A stretch of DNA of 64,000 nt from Suillus spraguei (Eukaryota; Basidiomycota; Agaricomycetes; Boletales; Suillaceae). Both the position numbers and the translations under genes were made by a program. The stretch covers positions 62,001 to 126,000 of the forward strand of contig JABCPU010000086.1 of the NCBI GenBank assembly GCA_016800925.1, written 5' to 3'. Under the pieces are notes generated by a model. That model worked only from the letters and a program-made list of their open reading frames with translations, did no database searches and was not told the origin of the DNA. Positions 48,368 through 60,300 of the stretch are shown here, piece after piece (positions within the stretch are counted from its first letter, which is position 1; each line of letters starts with the position of its first letter).

Positions 48368-49862
48368 TCAGCAGTCGTTGTCTTCTCGGGGTTCATCGAA
48401 GACTTGCAGGGCGTCGGCAAATCGTTCGTCCCATTGCGCAGGCTGACCGGGCTTTACGATTTCCCAACCGGCCTCATCGCCACGCCATCTCATCTCCTTC
48501 TTCAGTCGTTCTGCACGAAGCTCTACTTCTGTTGGGGGGGGATGACTGTCCTCCTCCTTCGTAGGGGCTCGGGTGCCTCGTGCTAATGCACGTGCAGTCG
48601 CTAGCTTTGCGGGCAGTGCGTCGTAGTACGTTTTGCGCGCCTTTTCCGTTTCAGATGGTGTATAAGCACCGTAGTAATAAGATTCGGCAGGAAGGTCGAA
48701 ATCAAGGTCTCCTCCTTGACGTTCAGCCGGCTGCGATTCTTGAACTTCTGAAACAGTGACAGTCGTGTTTGGTGCTGCGAATGGTCGCGTATGACCCATT
48801 ATCAGAGAGTAAGCTGCTTCAGAACCGGCGCGGACTTTGTGGCGCTCATTGAAGAAACCCCATAACATATTAGGAACCTGTCGAAAGCCGATATGATTCG
48901 TGAAGGGGACGAGAAGAAGCGTTGGCAGGGCTGGTATAGTCGACGGTGGTGTGTCTAAATGTGCAGGGACGTTTGAAATAGATCGCGTGGATTTTGATGG
49001 ACTTGAAGAAGGCATTCGCAAGGGAGATAATAATGCCGCATTCTGCGAAGGTAGAAGGCGCGAATGGGTTGGCAAGGGCTCCCCATCTACTTCCTCTGGA
49101 TATATAACAGGTTCCTCTGGCTCATCAAATCGGCCATCCGACGCCAGCTCCTGGGCGAGCATGTCTTCTCTGTCAACGCGATCCATGCTCTCTGTCCAAC
49201 CGCATTTAAGCCCCGACATGAACTCCTTCAATGTGTGCCGGCCGACAAGGACGATGCCACCCTCGAGTTCTCGCTTGCGTTTTTGTTCAAGAGTTGGCTG
49301 ATTCGGCAAAGGCATTGGACTCTGGGATGGAGGCTCGAGACCGGCGTCAATACGTCGACGAGTCCTAATCTCGTCCACAATGCGGTTGGTGAGGTCACCG
49401 CTTCGGCGCCCCGAAACCATTTCATAGTCAACGGCAGCTGCTACAAGAATTGGCTACAGGTAGACATATTGAGCGTACCTCACAAGTCAAAAATACAATG
49501 CGCACCTTGACGTACTTCCTGAAAAATCTCAAGCTCTTATCATGGTCCTCGTCTCCGGGCCATTTCGCGCCATATACGATGACCTTGCGCGGCAGGTCTG
49601 TGGTACCCAGTGGGTCTTTGGCAAGATGCTCGACGCGTGAGGAATAATCTGCGCGGATACGTCCACACTCTCGGCGATCATAAGCATAGTATGCAACGAT
49701 AGACGTGGTCACCGAGAGGAATATGAGCCAGTTCCGGGACGGAAGCCTGGGACGCTTATCCAACCAAGATGGTGGAATTCCAGTGTATTCAAAAGCTGCT
49801 CTTACGCCAGACTTTTGTACTTGGCTAGTTTTTGGCGCAGAGTCAACATTTTGTGAGCTCAT
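48368..49862 (-). CDS. TIM54: Mitochondrial inner-membrane import subunit Tim54
   Basis: Two exons: 49862 to about 49505 and about 49451 to 48368, with a GT-AG intron after FFRKYVK and before PILVAAAVDYEMV. The N-terminus has KSGVRAAFEYTGIPPSWLDK, PSRNWLIFLSVTTSIVAYYA (the single transmembrane segment), YDRRECGRIRADYSSRVEHL and ATDLPRKV-like LGTTDLPRKVIVYGAKWPGD. Downstream RVDREDMLAQELASDGRFDE, PALPTLLLVPFTNHIGFRQV and PNMLWGFFNERHKV follow, and the C-terminus has ERLKKEMRW, the usual family end. Tim54 is part of the TIM22 complex, which inserts carrier proteins into the inner membrane. The total of about 470 residues fits. It is divergent from PRP45, with 160 bases between start codons. Confidence 0.93.
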
Positions 49863-50022
49863 GCCCGTGCTGCTGTTATGTAGCTATGTACGAGTAGTGC
49901 TACAGTCTATCGCAACCAAAAAAATACTGCTACACTCGCCGCCACAAGCAAAGGTAAACAAAAGTCATTGACAAATCTTGTAGTAGTGTCCAAGAGCAAT
50001 TCAATTGAACGATATCTCTACC

Positions 50023-52036
50023 ATGGCTGCCCTCGCTGCGTAAGTCAGTTTATGCATAATAATCAATCGTGCTGAAATTTATATGCAGTCTACTTCCACT
50101 ACCCGTATATGCCCCAGCTGTTTCGGATGACGAGGAAGAAGTTCCCCAACTTGCTCCGTCTCAATCTGTGATCACTCGCACACCAATACCACCATACGGC
50201 CAACGAGTGGGTTGGAAGCCGCTTAAATCTGAAGACTTTGGTACGTATACTTCTTTATCTCATGATTATGAGTCTCCTGAGCTTTTATGCAGGGGATGGT
50301 GGTTCATATCCTGAATGTCATGTTGCACAATATCCATTAGACCTCGGGCGGAAGAAGGCGAGTGTTTTTTCATGCTTCTGTACTTATTTACTAATTCTAC
50401 ACCTGCAGACAGCCGCAGGAAATACGCTTGCTCTTCAAGTCGACAGCGAAGGGAATGTTCGTTATGATGTTATTGCTCACCAAGGCCAACGTTCTGGCAA
50501 ATATATTCAGTCCCAATTCAAAGACCTCGTCCCTATTGCTCATCGAAAAGATCTCACGGATGACCAGCGGACGATGGAGCGCCCTTCTGAGGAGGAGGTT
50601 CAAGCTACTGCGGATAAAACTCGAGCCGCTCTTGAGCAACTTGTTTCCGGCAAGATCAAGGCTGCACAACCAAAACATGTCCCGGATGCACAGGGGAAGA
50701 CGACATACATTCGATACACCCCCGGCCAGCAGAACGGAGGAGACAACGGTGCGCTTAAGCAAAGGATTATTAAAATGTCGGAGGTTGTGGAAGATCCGAT
50801 GGAACCCCCTAGGTTTAAGCATAAGAAGATTCCCAGGGGACCACCCAGCCCACCCCCTCCTGTACTGCGAAGTCCACCAAGGAAGGCGACAGCGGCAGAG
50901 CAGAAGGAGTGGATGATCCCACCATGCATATCCAATTGGAAGAACAACAAAGGTTTCACTATCCCACTCGACAAACGGTTGGCTGCAGACGGTCGGGGTC
51001 TTCAAGATGTTAGTAGTGTTATCTCTTTTGATTTCAGGCTAACGTTCTTGATTTTTTGTTTCATTTTACAGGTTCACATCAACGACAATTTTGCCAAGTT
51101 CTCAGAAGCATTGTTTGTCGCTGACAGACATGCACGTGAAGAAGTTCGGCAACGTGCACTTATGCAGCAAAAGCTTGCACAAAAGGAGAAAGAATCCAAA
51201 GAGGAGAACCTCCGCATGCTTGCACAGCGCGCCCGCCAGGAGCGCAGCGGTGTCGCACCTTCCCGACCAACAGCAGAATCTCGGGCGGCAGTCACGTCAA
51301 CTCTTGCTGGCTATGGCAGCGGCAGTGAATCTTCTGCATCAGACGCTGAACCGGAAGATTCAGAAGAACAGGAAGCTCACAAGCTCCGTGACGAAATGCG
51401 TGCCGAGAAACGTCGCGAACGCGAACGTGAAATGCGGATGTCGAACATGGGCGCCGAGCAGCGCGCCAAGATGCTTGCACGGCAACAAAATCGTGATATA
51501 TCAGAGAAAATTGCACTCGGTCTTGCCAAGCCGACCATATCGAAAGAGAGCATGCTGGATTCAAGGCTGTTCAACCAGGAGTCGCTCAGTGGTTCGTTTG
51601 CAGATGAAGACAACTACAACCTATACGATCGGCCGCTGTTCCACGGCTCGACAGCGGCAGCGGCGATATACAAGGCTAGGGGCAATATTGCAGAGGGCAA
51701 CGACGAGTCATTCGGTGGTGGGACCGAGGAGGGTATCGGCAAGGCCCTCGACAATGACCGATTTGGTCTTGGGAAGGCACGTGTTGGGTTTGAGGGGGCA
51801 GAGGACCAAGAAGTTCGTGAGGGACCTGTACAATTTGAGAAGGATACAGGGGACGTCTTCGGTCTAGATAAATTCTTGGATGAGGCAAAGTCTGGGAAAA
51901 AACGAGGTCTTGACACCGACGTGTGAGTAAGGCGTTGCATTGTCGTTGATGATGTACTGACTTGTCTTATTTTTGGTCTTGCTGCAGTGGTGGGTCGCGC
52001 AAACGACAACAAATGGAAAAGGCGTCCGACTTCTAG
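50023..52036 (+). CDS. PRP45: Pre-mRNA-processing protein Prp45 (SNW1/SKIP)
   Basis: Exons: 50023-50039 (17 nt), 50089-50240, 50293-50357, 50409-51008, 51072-51922 and 51988-52036. The protein opens MAALAALLPLPVYAPAVSDD and has YGQRVGWKPLKSEDFGDGGS, ECHVAQYPLDLGRKK, LQVDSEGNVRYDVIAHQGQ, IRYTPGQQ and DPMEPPRFKHKKIPRGPPSP. The SNW core follows: PPCISNWKNNKGFTIPLDKR, LAADGRGLQDVHINDNFAKF. A long charged helix (KEKESKEENLRMLAQRARQE) and a tail with YNLYDRPLFHGSTAAAAIYK, FGLGKARVGF and FEKDTGDVFGLDKFLDEAK come next. It ends GGSRKRQQMEKASDF. Prp45/SNW1 is an intrinsically extended spliceosome component of the activated complex. The intron at 50358-50408 starts GCGAGT, another GC-AG intron; it is 51 nt, has no stop and could be read through. 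Confidence 0.95.
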
Positions 52037-52368
52037 GCACTTGTATTCTATCACTGTTATGCTATGCATCCTATTTGCGATTTGCATTGATCTTGCATTT
52101 ATTATTATTTTTCTCTTGCATTATGGACATTGTCTGATGTCATGTTGTGACTTGTTGCTAGTAAACATGGTTTGTCGTGGACGGTAGTTGTAACGGGTAA
52201 CCATCTACATACGTAGCGCCAGCTGTCCTCTCTCCGCCATCTTTATAGTGGCAAGTCTCCCTTGGGGACTCCACTTACATTCCCATTCCTTACAAGATTC
52301 AAGCTGTAATCGTTCGGCCGTCCTACCTTTCAAGTCTGCTTAAAAGTGCATAACCTGCTTGTACCAAT
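52037..52368. other. Intergenic promoter region
   Basis: 332 bases between PRP45 and the SH3 protein gene, holding PRP45 3' sequence and a pyrimidine-rich upstream tract (about 52,215-52,340). No gene seen. Confidence 0.5.
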
Positions 52369-53541
52369 ATGCACTCCGAATTTCGACGCATGCCTGCTGA
52401 GCGGGTGCGGCACGCAAAACGGTTGGGTCATGTCCAGCCTGTAAACGACCCATATGCGTCTTCTCTCGTATTTGCTGAAGATGTTACTACAAACTCTACC
52501 ACTAGTACTACCACAAGTCAGACTACTACCGCCAAAACCACTTCAGCGACACCCACACCTGTTGCAGTGACCCCGACAATGAAGACTAGTTCTTCACAGT
52601 TGTCTGCATCTCTTTCTACTCCCTCGGAGGCGTTGACGTCTTCAGCTTCTTCCACCACAGCTACTACACCCTCAACCACCCCATCCACGAGTAGCCCCGC
52701 TGCCACGAGACCAACTACCAGCCCCACGCAAACCACATCTCAATCTGTAGTCCTCATTACTACCACTCCAGGCGCAACCACTACAGCTATTAATAATACA
52801 AGTAGCGCGTCGAGCCAGACTCTCTCTGGCGGCGCACTTGGCGGTATCATCGCGGTCTCCATAGTTGTCGCCCTGGCTCTGGTCATATTCATCGTTCGGA
52901 AGACATATCTCCGCCGCAGGCAGAAACATCGCCTCTCTTGGCCTGCTGCAGACATTATCTTCAACCAGACAAAGCCACTTCCTGCAGCTCCTTTCGATGA
53001 CTTCTCTGAAAAGCCTGCTTCGTTGAGGAATCCACCAACGTCCCCTTTTGAGGCGCACAGACAGTCGTCATATTCGAGCCCCCCGCAGCCCCCAATTCAG
53101 AGGGTGCAGAGTCCATTCGCGGGGTATGCGGGCCCAACCCTGCCTCCCGCTTCCTATAACAACCCAATGCCCATGTATTCCCAACCCTCTCTAAGGCCCG
53201 GAAATTCTGCTGTTCTCATGGCACATGCAGCAGCAGGTGCCAACCCGTACTCTCCACCTGCCCCTGCTACAATGTCTGTGCCCATGTTTCCAACTGCCTC
53301 CGAGGCAGTTGTCAACCGCGGGTTTATCCCCACGCTTCCTGACGAGCTTTCAGTCACAGCGGGCGACCGTATTCGTGTGCTTGCTCAGTATGACGATGCA
53401 TGGGCGCTCTGCGTGAACGGGCGTGGTGAACAAGGCATGGTTCCCCAGGAATGCCTAAATCGACCCGTCGCAGCCAACCAGGCTGACTGGCGGAACGCTG
53501 GGCGCACCAGCAGTTTGGTTTCTGATGGCAGGCACTATTGA
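52369..53541 (+). CDS. Single-pass membrane protein with mucin-like ectodomain and C-terminal SH3 domain
   Basis: Uninterrupted 390-codon frame from the ATG at 52369. Residues 1-35 are basic and polar (MHSEFRRMPAERVRHAKRLG) with no cleavable signal peptide. Residues about 40-150 are extremely Ser/Thr/Pro-rich, a likely O-glycosylated stalk. A glycine-rich transmembrane helix, GGALGGIIAVSIVVALALVI, lies at about 155-177 and is followed by the stop-transfer RKTYLRRRQK. The cytosolic part is Pro-rich with several Pro-Pro motifs. The last about 60 residues form an SH3 domain: RGFIPTLPDELSVTAGDRI, RVLAQYDDAWALCVNGRGEQ, GMVPQECL. The architecture (stalk, one helix, Pro-rich linker, SH3) recalls Fus1-like and other fungal surface adaptors. 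I infer a role in cell-surface signalling or polarity, but no orthologue is certain. Confidence 0.85.
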   Translation: MHSEFRRMPAERVRHAKRLGHVQPVNDPYASSLVFAEDVTTNSTTSTTTSQTTTAKTTSATPTPVAVTPTMKTSSSQLSASLSTPSEALTSSASSTTATTPSTTPSTSSPAATRPTTSPTQTTSQSVVLITTTPGATTTAINNTSSASSQTLSGGALGGIIAVSIVVALALVIFIVRKTYLRRRQKHRLSWPAADIIFNQTKPLPAAPFDDFSEKPASLRNPPTSPFEAHRQSSYSSPPQPPIQRVQSPFAGYAGPTLPPASYNNPMPMYSQPSLRPGNSAVLMAHAAAGANPYSPPAPATMSVPMFPTASEAVVNRGFIPTLPDELSVTAGDRIRVLAQYDDAWALCVNGRGEQGMVPQECLNRPVAANQADWRNAGRTSSLVSDGRHY

Positions 53542-54534
53542 CTTTGATACTGTCTACGAGCTGAACCGCGGGCTCGGGCCAGTGTATGTCTTACAACAAT
53601 CATTGTGATATCGTCCTTAATGATTTGACGCAGGTATTATCATATGTTTGACTTTTGTTTATTTATTTAGATACATCGCATCTCGCAGCGACATTCCAGC
53701 GACCACACTTTCCCACTACGTTTTGCCTCTCGTTCTTATCTTGCACATATCTCGGATTATTCGGAACAGTGTCGGAGTGGGTGGTAGAGGATTTGTTGTT
53801 GAGTTGAGCGGGAGGGGTTCGTTGTACGAATGATTTGCAACCTGATCACACTAGGTACTCTGTATCGTCTCCTTGACTCGAGCGTGATATCATAAAAATA
53901 CAGGGACTGTATATTCAGTTTCTGAATTTGAAGTACCCATGGTAGCAGTCTTAAGCGATGTGGCCGGCAACTTTTATCTGCCTAGTAGGACCCGCCCGAG
54001 AAGACCAATATGATTGATATGCGAAGTTTCGTGATCCAGCAGGAGAGGCTCGAGTCTAATTTGCAGATTGCATTCTTGTGTTTATGGTATTATTCCGCGA
54101 AATGTCGTTCTTCGCTTCGACTCCCTGCAACCGCTGGCATTGCGCTGGCAGTACCGCAACCACGTTCCAGACTTGACGAGACTAGAACAGAAACTTCATC
54201 TTATTAGATAACCATCTCCTTGTGACGGTGGGTTTTCTGAATAAGATGTGGTCCGGGCCTCTCAATGACACCAATTGGTAGCGTTCGAATTTTAATCTTG
54301 GAAAAATAAAGGCTGCCGATACCAGCATTCAAGACTGCACTGCTTCGGTGCTGCGCTTGTTGGCATCCACAAACAAGTTACAAGTCCACAAAGTATGTAC
54401 GCACCCCAAGTCCAGCGCAAGCAATTATATCGTGAGTATATTGCATAGTTGCGCGAGAGATAACTTATTACATCGTCTTGACATGATAGTCCACGTGTAT
54501 GGGGGAGTGCGAGGTATAAGCGACGCACGTCCTA
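53542..54534. other. Intergenic region between convergent genes
   Basis: About 1 kb with the 3' flanks of the SH3 gene and the EH-domain gene. No RNA gene, repeat or supported reading frame. Confidence 0.45.
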
Positions 54535-56318
54535 CTATTGCAATAATAATCTTGGATTGCTTGCATTCTTCGGGCGGTGCGGGATGCGTTGCGACGAAGC
54601 GGCGCTGAGCGCACACGTCCGTCTACTAAGCTGGGCTCTTCGGAGCTCTTCGTCAATTCGCCACATTCCCTTAACAAATGCTTCACGATCAAGAAGGCCA
54701 GTCGAGGATGGATCACAGTCATTCCTGTAGCGAGGAATGAATGAGTGGGTGCATCACCAGGACTGCAACGCGTACCATATGTCTCGGAGTTTGCCACGGT
54801 CAAGTTTTGAAGCGCTCCAGATGAGCCTCACTATTCGGCCGCCTAGTCTCTCTTCAGGTCCAACTGGGACTGGATCTGTATCGTCGTCATTATCACTTTC
54901 TACCTCCTTCAAAGGCAGTTTAGGATGATCTTCCGGGTTGGTGATCAGGTCAACTGAAAGCCCTCTCCAGCCAGCAGCTTGCCTGCTCTTTTTTATTGAT
55001 AATGTGGATGATGGTGGGGACTTTGGTTTAACTTTCTTGGCAGCTTTCCGTCGACAAATCACAATCGTAACAAATAAGGCTTCATAGCGTGTCCGTGCGG
55101 CAGGCGGAACTGGCGTGGGTCGCAAAAGTAATGAGGCTTTGTGTGTCAACTGGACACTGTTTCGGGTGCTCATGCTTGTCAGGGAGGTGGTGGTTGCATT
55201 GCTTAGGATGGACGAGCGATCGGAGGTGGATGCGGAGGTGGATGCCGGTGAAGTGTGGGAAGGAAGTTTGGTACGTGATTGAGGCGGCGGGGGTGGGGGT
55301 CGAGGTCGGCGAGTGGTGGGCACTACAGACGACGATGTTGACACTGATCTCGAAATAGAGGGCGACAAGAGCAGTTTTGCACCTGGTCGCTGAGGTAGCT
55401 TTGGAGGCTCAGGCCTGGGTATGCCATTTCCAATGGCCTTTCCCCAATCAAAAGGGACGTTGGTGGTGGGACTTATCGCGGAAGTCACAGATACGTTCTC
55501 AAATGAGTCAGCGATGCTCACGATGTCGCCGTCCACGCTGCCATCGTTATCGCCATTGGTCACAAGAGATGGCTGTACAGAGAGCCTTGGGCTAATAGGT
55601 TTCAGGTCGCTTCCATCAGAAGAAAGTGATACGGAATGGAATGACGAAATGGAAGAAGCGGGCGCGTGGCTTATGCGGGCTGAGCCAAAAGCATGTGAAC
55701 GGGGTGGAGGGTAAGTGTGTTCTACGGTGAGCGAATCTGAGTGCCCTGGGGGTCGTAGGGTAGCACTGCTGTCAGAAATAGCAGAATTGGAAATTGAAGG
55801 TGAAGAGTCGGTGGACGTATATGAAGATTTACGTGGTGGGAGGGGCGGGCGTGACTTTGGAGGAGATTCCAAATTGATGAGTGGCGTTGGAGGCATCGGT
55901 GTTGAACGGGCAGCAGAAGGTTTATGAGAAATCTGTGGGGGTGTTCTGCTGAGCTCTGGACAGCCTTTCGGATATCTGCCATTGTGGTGTGAAACACCAG
56001 ACGGTGCTCCGTTTGGGCCATCATCTACAATCCAGTCTTTTAGGTCAATTAATGAAGTTCTACGACCTAGATTTGGAGGCGACGGTGACGGTGACCTGCT
56101 CAAAGACTTTGGCGGCGTAAATGGAGCAATTGGTTGGAGTGAGTCTGAGGTGGGTGAGATGGGTGATTCCAGGTGGTTAGTATGAGATGGAGGATATTTG
56201 GCCTTCAAAACGACAAACGAGGGTCTTGTGGTCGTTGGAAAGGACGCTGGTCGGCGAGAGCCTCAAAAGCTTTAATCCTGATTGCAGCGCGGCTGAAGGC
56301 ATCTTGGCTCTGCTCTGA
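54535..56318 (-). CDS. EH-domain protein of the Irs4/Tax4 type
   Basis: The last exon reads NDCDPSSTGLLDREAFVKGM and WRIDEELRRAQLS to the stop at 54535. An intron (about 54,722-54,770) joins it to LGGRIVRLIWSASKLDRGKL-RDIW of the main exon. Together they make a C-terminal EH domain with its EF-hand-like DCDPSSTGLLD loop. Before it come RYEALF, a Lys-rich stretch and AAGWRGLSVDLITNPEDHPK. Most of the protein is disordered and Ser/Pro-rich with poly-Pro (RPRPPPPPP). The 5' end is unresolved. The long frame from 56208 lacks an ATG; a better upstream reading is RAAIRIKAFEALADQRPFQR (about 56,300-56,230), joined by a GTTTGT...CAG intron with an ACTAAC branch site to SLQPIAPFTPPK. EH domains bind NPF peptides. 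Irs4 and Tax4 in yeast regulate phosphoinositide levels, cell-wall integrity and autophagy. Confidence 0.8.
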
Positions 56319-56441
56319 GCGCTGCGCAATCCATAAACATTATTTATTTATTCACTTATTTCCAAACCAAGCCTTCGGCATTTTCCGGAGCTCGCACCTA
56401 AAAGCAAAGGGGGTATTTCGACTTTGACAATAACGCCCAAC

Positions 56442-57044
56442 ATGCCTAGCGATCTTTATGCCGTAGCAGGTTTATAGTTTCAGTGACATTCATTACCTCA
56501 GAAGCTCACCATCCTTTCAGATTTCTGTCTCATCCCAATTGGAACGGGTGAATCTTCCGTATGTCCATGGGAAATAGGGGATCATTGTCCAAATTAAACG
56601 CCTTTTAGGTCGCTGAATACATCGCAGAGTGCCAGAGAGTCTTGGAAAAATCAGCGCTGACATTCAAGGTGAGCATGGGTGAGTTGTCATGTCTAATCTA
56701 ACAAATCTCGCTCTAGATGCAGTAAGATTATTCACTCTTTATACGTCGAACTTCTGATAACGACACATGTTTCAGCGGGTATGGCACTAATCTTGGTTCG
56801 TTATAAGAGAGACCAATCCTCAGTCTTTTGCTGAATATTGTTGCTAGAGGGGCCTTGGAGCGAAGTGTCTCAAGCTATACATGATTGTCATACTGCCGTC
56901 CATGCCAAAGGTGCCCCTCGAGTCGCCACAGACATCCGCATTGGTACCCGTGTAGATCGAGACACTCCTGAGGGTGATGGCAACGATCACAAGGTGAAAC
57001 GTGTAGAAGAGATCCTAGCGAGAGACAGAGCATCTGTGTCCTAA
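56442..57044 (+). CDS. ECM15: Ecm15 / UPF0045 (MTH1187-YkoF) thiamine-binding-type protein
   Basis: Six coding exons: 56442-56469, 56521-56558, 56609-56669, 56717-56721 (only 5 nt), 56776-56795 (20 nt) and 56848-57044. Spliced protein of about 115 residues: MPSDLYAVADFCLIPIGTGE, SSVAEYIAECQRVLEKSALT, FKMHGYGTNLEGPWSEVSQA, IHDCHTAVHAKGAPRVATDI, RIGTRVDRDTPEGDG, then a charged tail. It shows the family features: small ferredoxin-like fold, P-x-GT in the first strand, the conserved His-x-x-GT-x-x-EGPW core and the TDIRIGTR strand. Family members are tetramers that bind thiamine or related small molecules; yeast ECM15 has no firm function. The MH codons of the conserved MHGYGT are supplied by the 5-nt exon plus one base. 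Promoter shared with the divergent EH-domain gene. Confidence 0.9.
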
Positions 57045-57392
57045 ATCTTCGCTGCTTGATTAGCAGGTTGGCGAGGCAGGTATATGATAGTGTACGATTT
57101 TTCTTTCATGCTTTCGACAAGATGTGACGCAATTTCATATTTGACGAGACCACGAGTCCCAGACATATCCCATGAGTCTCTAGCGCCGGCGTCACAGGTG
57201 CATCAAGCCCGCTTGTTGGCGCAAGATATCCGCGCAGCTACAGTAGAATTTTATAGAAATATTGCAGTCAACCCTAACTCATGGTTTCAATGTCGACGCA
57301 AATTCGGCATTACAAAAACGCGAGATAGAATTCATATGTCAAGTATATACAAATGCACAAAAGACATCAACATTAATGCGATATAATAGAAA
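57045..57392. other. 3' flanks of convergent ECM15-like and ATG9 genes
   Basis: 348 bases. An open frame of 100 codons (57,084-57,386, +) begins with ATG but has no family features and coincides with 3' flanking sequence, so I do not call it. Confidence 0.45.
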
Positions 57393-60300
57393 TCATGTAT
57401 GCAGTCCTCGGATGACAGGAACATGCTTAGGACCATTCACAGCATATATCTGCGCCAGCAGCCCAAGTACCCCACCATCCTCTAACTCCTCTTCGTCATT
57501 GATCCCTTCTTCTTGTGACTCGTACGGCTTCTTGCCCTGAGTGTCCCCATCAACGTATGAATCGCCCAGTCCACTGCCAACACCACCATCTAAATTCCGA
57601 TCCTCATCGCGTATCGGCGGTGGTAGGGGCGCAATACTTCCCTGAGAGTCACCTAGTACCGCGGTCTGTGCCATGCCCATAGCTGATTGTGAGCCCATGG
57701 CCGACTGCCATATAGTCGAAGAAGCGATACCGCCTCCACCTGCAACGATGTTCCCCCACCTAGCTGGAGTCTTCGCCGGAGGGCAGCATGTTGACTTTGC
57801 CGAAGAGCGCGGTCGTATTCGTGAGCACGCTCCGCGGGATCCTTGTTGCCATCGTTCAGCAGGATAGTATTGTCTAATGCAGTTCTTGAAGCAGAAAGCT
57901 TGCGCCGTGCACTGAGGTCGGCAATGCGGCTGAGATACAGGGAGCCAGAGGGATCTGATGGATTCCAGTCGGGGTTCGCCGCCTGAATGACAGGAATAGT
58001 CATGAGAAATAGGGACTATTTCGTATTACAGTCACAAACCTTGAAGTTCAAAAAACTCTTTTCCATTTTGCCCTCTCGAGACATCATGCGCTCGTCTTGG
58101 TTCTGTGCAGGAGCTCCAAACTACGCAAGTCAACAGACGTAGACTACAACTTGAAACGGTTGTCTCACCTTGACATTGCCGTGCCTCTTGAAATCGAACT
58201 CGGCAAAACTACATATGTACCCTCTCCCAGGTATCCAGACAGTGAAGTCATGGAAAAAGTCAATGATAGCGGGTGCACACGATGGCAACGAAAACCAGAG
58301 TATGAATGGTGTCGTCAAGACTGAGACGATCTCTTGTGCGAAAATAGGTATCTTCATCGCAAAAAGCTCTCCAAATTCTTGGTGAACCTATTGTGATTCA
58401 ATGTTAACAAGTGAATCCGACAATGGAAAGCTAAGATCAACCTTCTTGGAATGTAGCTCCCCCTTCCATTCATCTGGCATGTAATGCGTATATTGGATGA
58501 CCTCCGTCATCAGCAGCTCAGGGTCAAACACCCTGTTATCCTCCGGTATCATCCCTCTCGCAACGGCAAGCACAGCCCCAAAGACACCGACATAGAATAA
58601 GACAGTCCTATGTGGCGTGATCTCAAAGTGCAAGACCAAATCGGGATCGATGACAGACGCGAGCACGAGCACCGCTGCGAAGGACCCAGCAATAAAAGCC
58701 ACGAAACTAAACAGGGATCAGTGCAGTCAACGAAAAGGGAAGTCATGAACCAACCGCATGATAATAGTCATCTTCTCGTTGGGAAATTGGCCAATGTACA
58801 TGCTCGCTAGGGGATGTGACTCGTCTAACCGCCGCGTGAAGAGATGCGAGAGCTCGTTGAACTCGCGAAACTTCCACTGTGCAAAAGGTGTGTAGCGCCG
58901 ACTACCAATTGATGACGGATTTTTGTGATATTCCTGCAGGATGTTAAGCAACACCGTCAGTTATAGCAGGAGTGACGTACATCGAAATAGCGGAAGAATG
59001 AATACATGATCATGTAGAGGAAAATAAAAGGTGCAAAGATAGCGTTCAAGATACCCATAAAAATGAGGCGTCGACGAAGTCTAAATCACATGAGGTAAAA
59101 TCCTTCGCGTTTAGCTGAGAAAAAAGCGTACCCTTCAATTAAGACGACTCTGTTCTTGCTCTTCAAAAACACCTTCCTGACGCGTCCTTGCGGGTCAAAC
59201 AGGTACTCCATCAAACAAAACCGCAAGTTCCACTCCAACACCCTCGTTAACGTCCGCCCCTTGCCGTCATCACTTTGCCTCAGTATTTGTTTAAGTTTGG
59301 GAGGAAGTGGCACGCGAAGATCAAGCAAGTCCTTATTAAACAATGCGATAAGGTAGTTCTCCTGCCGCATGATACGATTCGCGATATCGTGCGCGTCGAG
59401 AGAAGCAGTTGCTGGCGTTGCAGCATTCGTACCGTGCGCTGAAGATATGGCCGTTATGGGATTTTCTTCTCGTATTGCACCTATTCTGCGCACGATTTCG
59501 GGCCAGGCGATGGTTGGTATGTCGGCCTATAAGCATACCGTATAAGCCCAGAACAAAGAAGACTGAAGTGTACGTACATCTGGGACGCGTAGAAGGTAGG
59601 TGTAGAATTTGTACATATTTACCAAGCGCATGACCTCGAAGACAAAAGATATAATTTGCCAGACATAGAACGCAGCAAAAAGCAGAAAGAAGAGTAGCGT
59701 AAATCCAGAGAACCTATGTCATGCACGTCAGTATGATGTAACTGTAACGGTCTTGGAGGCAATTACGCACTTTGATACACAGTGGTCGACCACCGCGTCC
59801 GACAGTCGAGTAGTTTCATCCTCACGAATACGGCTGTAGTCGACACATCCAAGAAGGAATGTTGAGAACCCAATTACGAATCCTACTGTGCTACGCATCA
59901 ACAGTCAGCAAATGTAGTTCCGAAAGCACAAAGAAGCACTGACAGGAGATTGAGCCCTCTTGCCAACGCTATGGAATAAATCCCTTTGCCCTCATAGTAC
60001 AAATACACTTCCTGCAGAAACGCGTCCAGGTTATAGACATTAACCCAGTTCCAGAGCGCACGTTCGTAATCATCTAACCCACGCATAGACTTGGGTGGTG
60101 CTTGTGGCCGCTGATGTGGTGGCGTCTGCGGAGGTTCGTCGATATCTAGTTCTGACGGCCTAGGGGGTATTGAAAGCATAGGTAGAGTATCTGCAGGAGG
60201 TGCTATTGTATGCGGAAGTGATCGTGCGGATGTAGAATAAAGTGGTTGAGAGCGACGCTTGCCTTTAGAGGGGCGACCAGACACCGAAGAATCCTCTATC

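Noticed and set aside
57084..57386. 100-codon plus-strand frame after the ECM15-like gene
   Set aside because: Starts with ATG but lies in the 3' flanks of two convergent genes and matches nothing known to me.
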